64,000 nt of DNA from Ichthyophis bannanicus (lineage: Eukaryota > Chordata > Amphibia > Gymnophiona > Ichthyophiidae). The notes below the pieces were generated by a model that saw only the letters and a list, made by a program, of their open reading frames with translations, made no database searches and was not told the origin of the DNA. The translations under genes were made by a program, and so were the position numbers. The stretch lies in NCBI GenBank assembly GCA_033557465.1, contig CM066033.1:18105080-18169079 (forward strand), in the 5' to 3' direction. This document shows positions 63,671 through 64,000 of the stretch, piece by piece. Each line of letters begins with the position of its first letter. Positions within the stretch are counted from its first letter, which is position 1.

Positions 63671-64000
63671 TCATTGTGGCTTCCTAGGACCCGAGGTGGA
63701 TGAAGAGACCCCAAATCCCCTTCCTGCCCCCTGAAACCCCTGGAAATTCTGTCCTTTTGCAGGGAAGCGTCCCCTCTGAAAGGGTGTTGTGCAAGCTGAC
63801 CGTAACTTACGAAAGTCACAAAGCTGAGACAGTGCAGGCGCGGGGATGTGACTCTCTTTTGGTCTTTCCTCTGGGAGCCTGCCTCCCTTAGATTCTCCCA
63901 GCTCCTTAACCAGTCTCTCCAGGTCCTTCCCAAACAAAAGCTTTCCCTTGAAGGCGAGCTTGCTGAGTCGAGCCTTAGAGGAACCATCTGCCGCCCAGTT
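63671..64000 (-). pseudogene. DIRS-B (e) gag, C-terminal part, cut by the window edge
   Basis: NWAADGS-type residues near the edge, FKGKLLFGKDLERLVKELGES, GGRLPEERPKES and a Phe/Gly/Arg-rich tail ending GPRKPQ match the C-terminal part of copies (a) and (b). The rest of the gag and the 5' terminus lie beyond 64000. Confidence 0.82.

Larger units (their letters stand above)
57452..64000 (-). mobile_element. DIRS family B, copy (d/e), interrupted, running off the window
   Basis: The outer terminus (57452-57640) and the internal complementary region (57965-58075) are followed by the recombinase C-terminal half (58087-59050). After 3.2 kb of LINE sequence the recombinase N-terminal half resumes at 62283, then an internally deleted RT region and gag to the window edge. 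The recombinase breakpoints match: KRSTCVS on one side and VRVWCIFEDWC on the other, continuous in copy (b) at about 15450-15510. Confidence 0.9.

Overview
This window looks like vertebrate nuclear DNA that is almost entirely transposable elements. An amphibian, possibly a caecilian, is the best guess. The reasons are the abundance of DIRS tyrosine-recombinase retrotransposons in several families, CR1/L2-type, RTE/BovB-like and Tx1/L1-like LINEs, a Penelope-like element, and two short exons resembling a KRAB zinc-finger gene. There are no operons, ribosome-binding sites or other prokaryotic signals. The species is inference only.

Layout. 1-5390: DIRS family A on the minus strand. 5443-5662: a tandem repeat of about 72 bp. 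5975-10540: a degraded DIRS family B copy (a) on the minus strand, with an unclassified insert of about 1.4 kb. 10973-16954: a nearly full-length family B copy (b) on the plus strand, with inverted termini and an internal complementary region. 17140-22040: pieces of minus-strand L2-like LINE around a truncated mariner. 22408-36567: a Tx1/L1-type LINE on the minus strand with a 14-bp target-site duplication (TSD). Its ORF2 is split by a 6.95-kb Penelope-like element (25240-32189) that has a perfect 17-bp TSD, inverted arms of about 1.55 kb and two hammerhead-ribozyme-like motifs. 38385-38513 and 47661-47768: candidate KRAB-type exons on the plus strand. The intron between them holds a DIRS family C element (39315-47460), which carries a family B copy (c) inside it. 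47915-52279: a hAT element with a perfect 8-bp TSD, itself carrying a LINE fragment. 52288-53595: the 3' half of an L2-like LINE. 53600-57365: an RTE/BovB-like LINE interrupted by a long-TIR MITE. 57452-64000: a DIRS family B copy on the minus strand (copy d/e), split by a CR1 tail that is itself split by a CR1/L2-type LINE.

The genes do not form a pathway. Each element carries its own mobility functions: gag-like protein, RT/RNase H, methyltransferase-like region and tyrosine recombinase in DIRS; EN-RT in LINEs; RT plus GIY-YIG endonuclease in the Penelope-like element; BED and hAT transposase in the hAT. Most coding regions are broken. The best-preserved units are the two halves of the Tx1/L1 ORF2 and the Penelope-like element. 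The nesting gives a relative chronology.
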